A stretch of 64,000 nt of DNA, taken from assembly GCA_025041175.1 (NCBI GenBank), contig JAKCFJ010000006.1, positions 155,326-219,325 of the forward strand, in the 5' to 3' direction. This DNA is from Halobacteriales archaeon YIM A00010. Its GTDB lineage: Archaea; Halobacteriota; Halobacteria; Halobacteriales; Haloarculaceae. This document shows positions 62,818-64,000 of this stretch, in pieces. The notes beneath the pieces were generated by a model. That model searched no databases. It was not told where the DNA came from and worked only from the letters and a program-made list of their open reading frames with translations. A program made the translations under genes and the position numbers. How positions within the stretch are numbered: position 1 is the first letter of the stretch; every line of letters begins with the position of its first letter.

Positions 62818-64000
62818 ATGGTGTTAGAACAAGTTCCCGAAGCGGTCGGTGTACTGCTGACGGCCCAGAACATGATGTTCATCGCCATCGGTGTTCTGTT
62901 CGGGATGTTAGCCGGGGCAATCCCCGGTTTCACGGGGACGAACACGGTGGCGATCGCGCTTCCGTTTACGCTCGCAATGACACCCGAAATCGCGTTGGTA
63001 TTCCTGTCGGCGATCTACGTGGGAGCGAACTACGGGGGTGCCATACCGGCTGTATTGATCAACACCCCGGGGACCGCCGGCGCCACAGCAACGGTTCTGG
63101 ATGCGTACCCGATGTCACGGAAGGGTGAGGCGTCAAAAGCCCTCGGGATCTCGATCCTCGCTAGCTCGATCGGTGGGTTCGTTGCCGCGCTCGTTATCCT
63201 TTTGTTGTTGGATCCGATTGGTGACTTCGCGTTTCTGTTCACGAACCGTGAAATCTTCGTATTGGGTTTGTTCGGCCTTGCTGCCGTCGCAGCAGCGATC
63301 GGTGACAGCATCCGAAAGGGGCTGATCTCGGGTTTCGCTGGACTGTTGATCGCCGCAATGCCCGTCGATCCAACAACGGGTGAGCGACGGCTCGACTTCG
63401 GGTTCTTTGAGCTCTACGATGAAGTTCCGTTCGTACCCATCGTCGTGGGACTCTTCGCTATTTCTGAGCTGTTCTATCTCATCAACAAAGAGGCGATCAG
63501 CGACCAAAGCGACATCAAAACGACCTACAGTGATATTCTGTCCGGATTCAAATACGTTCTCTCGAAACCGTTCGCCCTCGTTCGAGCGATCGTTATCGGC
63601 GTTGGTGTCGGATCCATGCCCGGGGCAGGGTCGTCCGTCGCCAACTTCGTCAGCTGGGCGACCGCCAAAACGTTCTCAAGCAACCCCGAAACGTTCGGGG
63701 AAGGGAATCCGAAGGGAGTAATCGCGTCCGAGGGGTCAAACAGCGCGGTGACGGCTGGATCGCTCGTCCCAACCCTGGCGCTCGGGATTCCAGGGAGTGG
63801 TACGACGGCTGTCATGCTTGCAGCGCTACTACTACACGGTGTGCGACCAGGGCCGGAGTTGATGCAGGAGTTCGCGCTCGAAGCGAACATCATCATCCTT
63901 TCTCTGTTCTTTGCAAACGTTGCACTGTTGATATTCGCGTTCTCTGTCTCCAAGTACCTTGTGCGAGTCGTAACGATGCCCTCGAACATCCTCGTTCCCG
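62818..64000 (+). CDS. tctA: TctA-type large membrane subunit (3' end beyond window)
   Basis: At least 394 aa, open at the window end; full TctA proteins have about 500. Family signatures include GMLAGAIPGFTGTNTVAIAL, VGANYGGAIPAVLINTPGTA and GSMPGAGSSVANFVSWATAK, then SEGSNSAVTAGSLVPTLALG IPGSGTTAV. Twelve or so membrane segments are expected. It forms the sodium- or proton-driven carboxylate channel with TctB. Confidence 0.95.
   Translation, partial: MVLEQVPEAVGVLLTAQNMMFIAIGVLFGMLAGAIPGFTGTNTVAIALPFTLAMTPEIALVFLSAIYVGANYGGAIPAVLINTPGTAGATATVLDAYPMSRKGEASKALGISILASSIGGFVAALVILLLLDPIGDFAFLFTNREIFVLGLFGLAAVAAAIGDSIRKGLISGFAGLLIAAMPVDPTTGERRLDFGFFELYDEVPFVPIVVGLFAISELFYLINKEAISDQSDIKTTYSDILSGFKYVLSKPFALVRAIVIGVGVGSMPGAGSSVANFVSWATAKTFSSNPETFGEGNPKGVIASEGSNSAVTAGSLVPTLALGIPGSGTTAVMLAALLLHGVRPGPELMQEFALEANIIILSLFFANVALLIFAFSVSKYLVRVVTMPSNILVP

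Noticed and set aside
62735..62827. 30-codon frame between tctB and tctA starting on the tctB stop
   Set aside because: Too short, no homology, and it overlaps the tctA start; probably chance.

Overview
The window reads as haloarchaeal DNA (class Halobacteria), most likely part of a large plasmid, a secondary replicon or a genomic island. The signs are an Orc1/Cdc6 initiator beside origin-like repeats, a RepH-type replication protein, highly acidic proteins, Tat signal peptides on secreted proteins, TATA boxes about 26-30 bp ahead of start codons with little or no leader, and insertion sequences of haloarchaeal types.

Region 1, about 1-17.7 kb, is a replication, partition and plasmid-maintenance block. 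It starts with a truncated orc1/cdc6, three ORB-like repeat units and a run of six consecutive palindromes. Next come repH, a three-gene operon of unknown function, a winged-helix regulator, and a FilR1-type regulator divergent from a cytochrome P450. Then follow a broken second copy of the repH 3' end, a parA operon preceded by a 9-bp-periodic array (candidate centromere), a RelE-type toxin-antitoxin pair with a perfect operator palindrome, a ParB-like protein, an HNH endonuclease and several small proteins, two of them zinc ribbons.

Region 2, about 17.9-29.3 kb, is a mobile-element zone enclosing a sulfatase module. Two Tat-exported sulfatases and a formylglycine-generating enzyme (FGE), which matures sulfatases, lie between an IS1595-type element (with a -1 slippery site at its frame junction) and a stack of nested IS elements: an IS5-like fragment, an IS110 element, an ISH3-like remnant, an IS110 remnant and an intact IS5-like transposase. 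A scrap of a second FGE gene lies next to the first sulfatase.

Region 3, about 30-64 kb, looks like a catabolic island for organic acids and possibly an aromatic compound. It holds an extradiol-type dioxygenase, a ThDP-dependent decarboxylase/synthase-like enzyme, a Tat-exported alpha/beta hydrolase, two MmgE/PrpD proteins (one frameshifted), a CapA-like metallophosphatase, an ornithine cyclodeaminase/mu-crystallin family enzyme, a cupin, an aconitase-type hydratase in two subunits, an HpcH/HpaI aldolase, a VOC protein, an SDR, an enolase-superfamily enzyme, two IclR regulators plus an iclR remnant, and three kinds of transporter (MFS x2, an ABC importer, and a tripartite tricarboxylate transporter cut by the window end). 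The substrate cannot be fixed from the sequence. Decayed genes (MATE, M24 peptidase, DUF7563, iclR) lie between the working ones, notably at 51-54.8 kb.

The most unusual structural signals are the palindrome run at 1358-1513, the 9-bp periodic array upstream of parA at 12394-12465, a TATA-led nested hairpin upstream of repH, the hairpin-rich right end of the IS110 element, and three identical-pattern palindromes around an iclR gene, one centred on its start codon.
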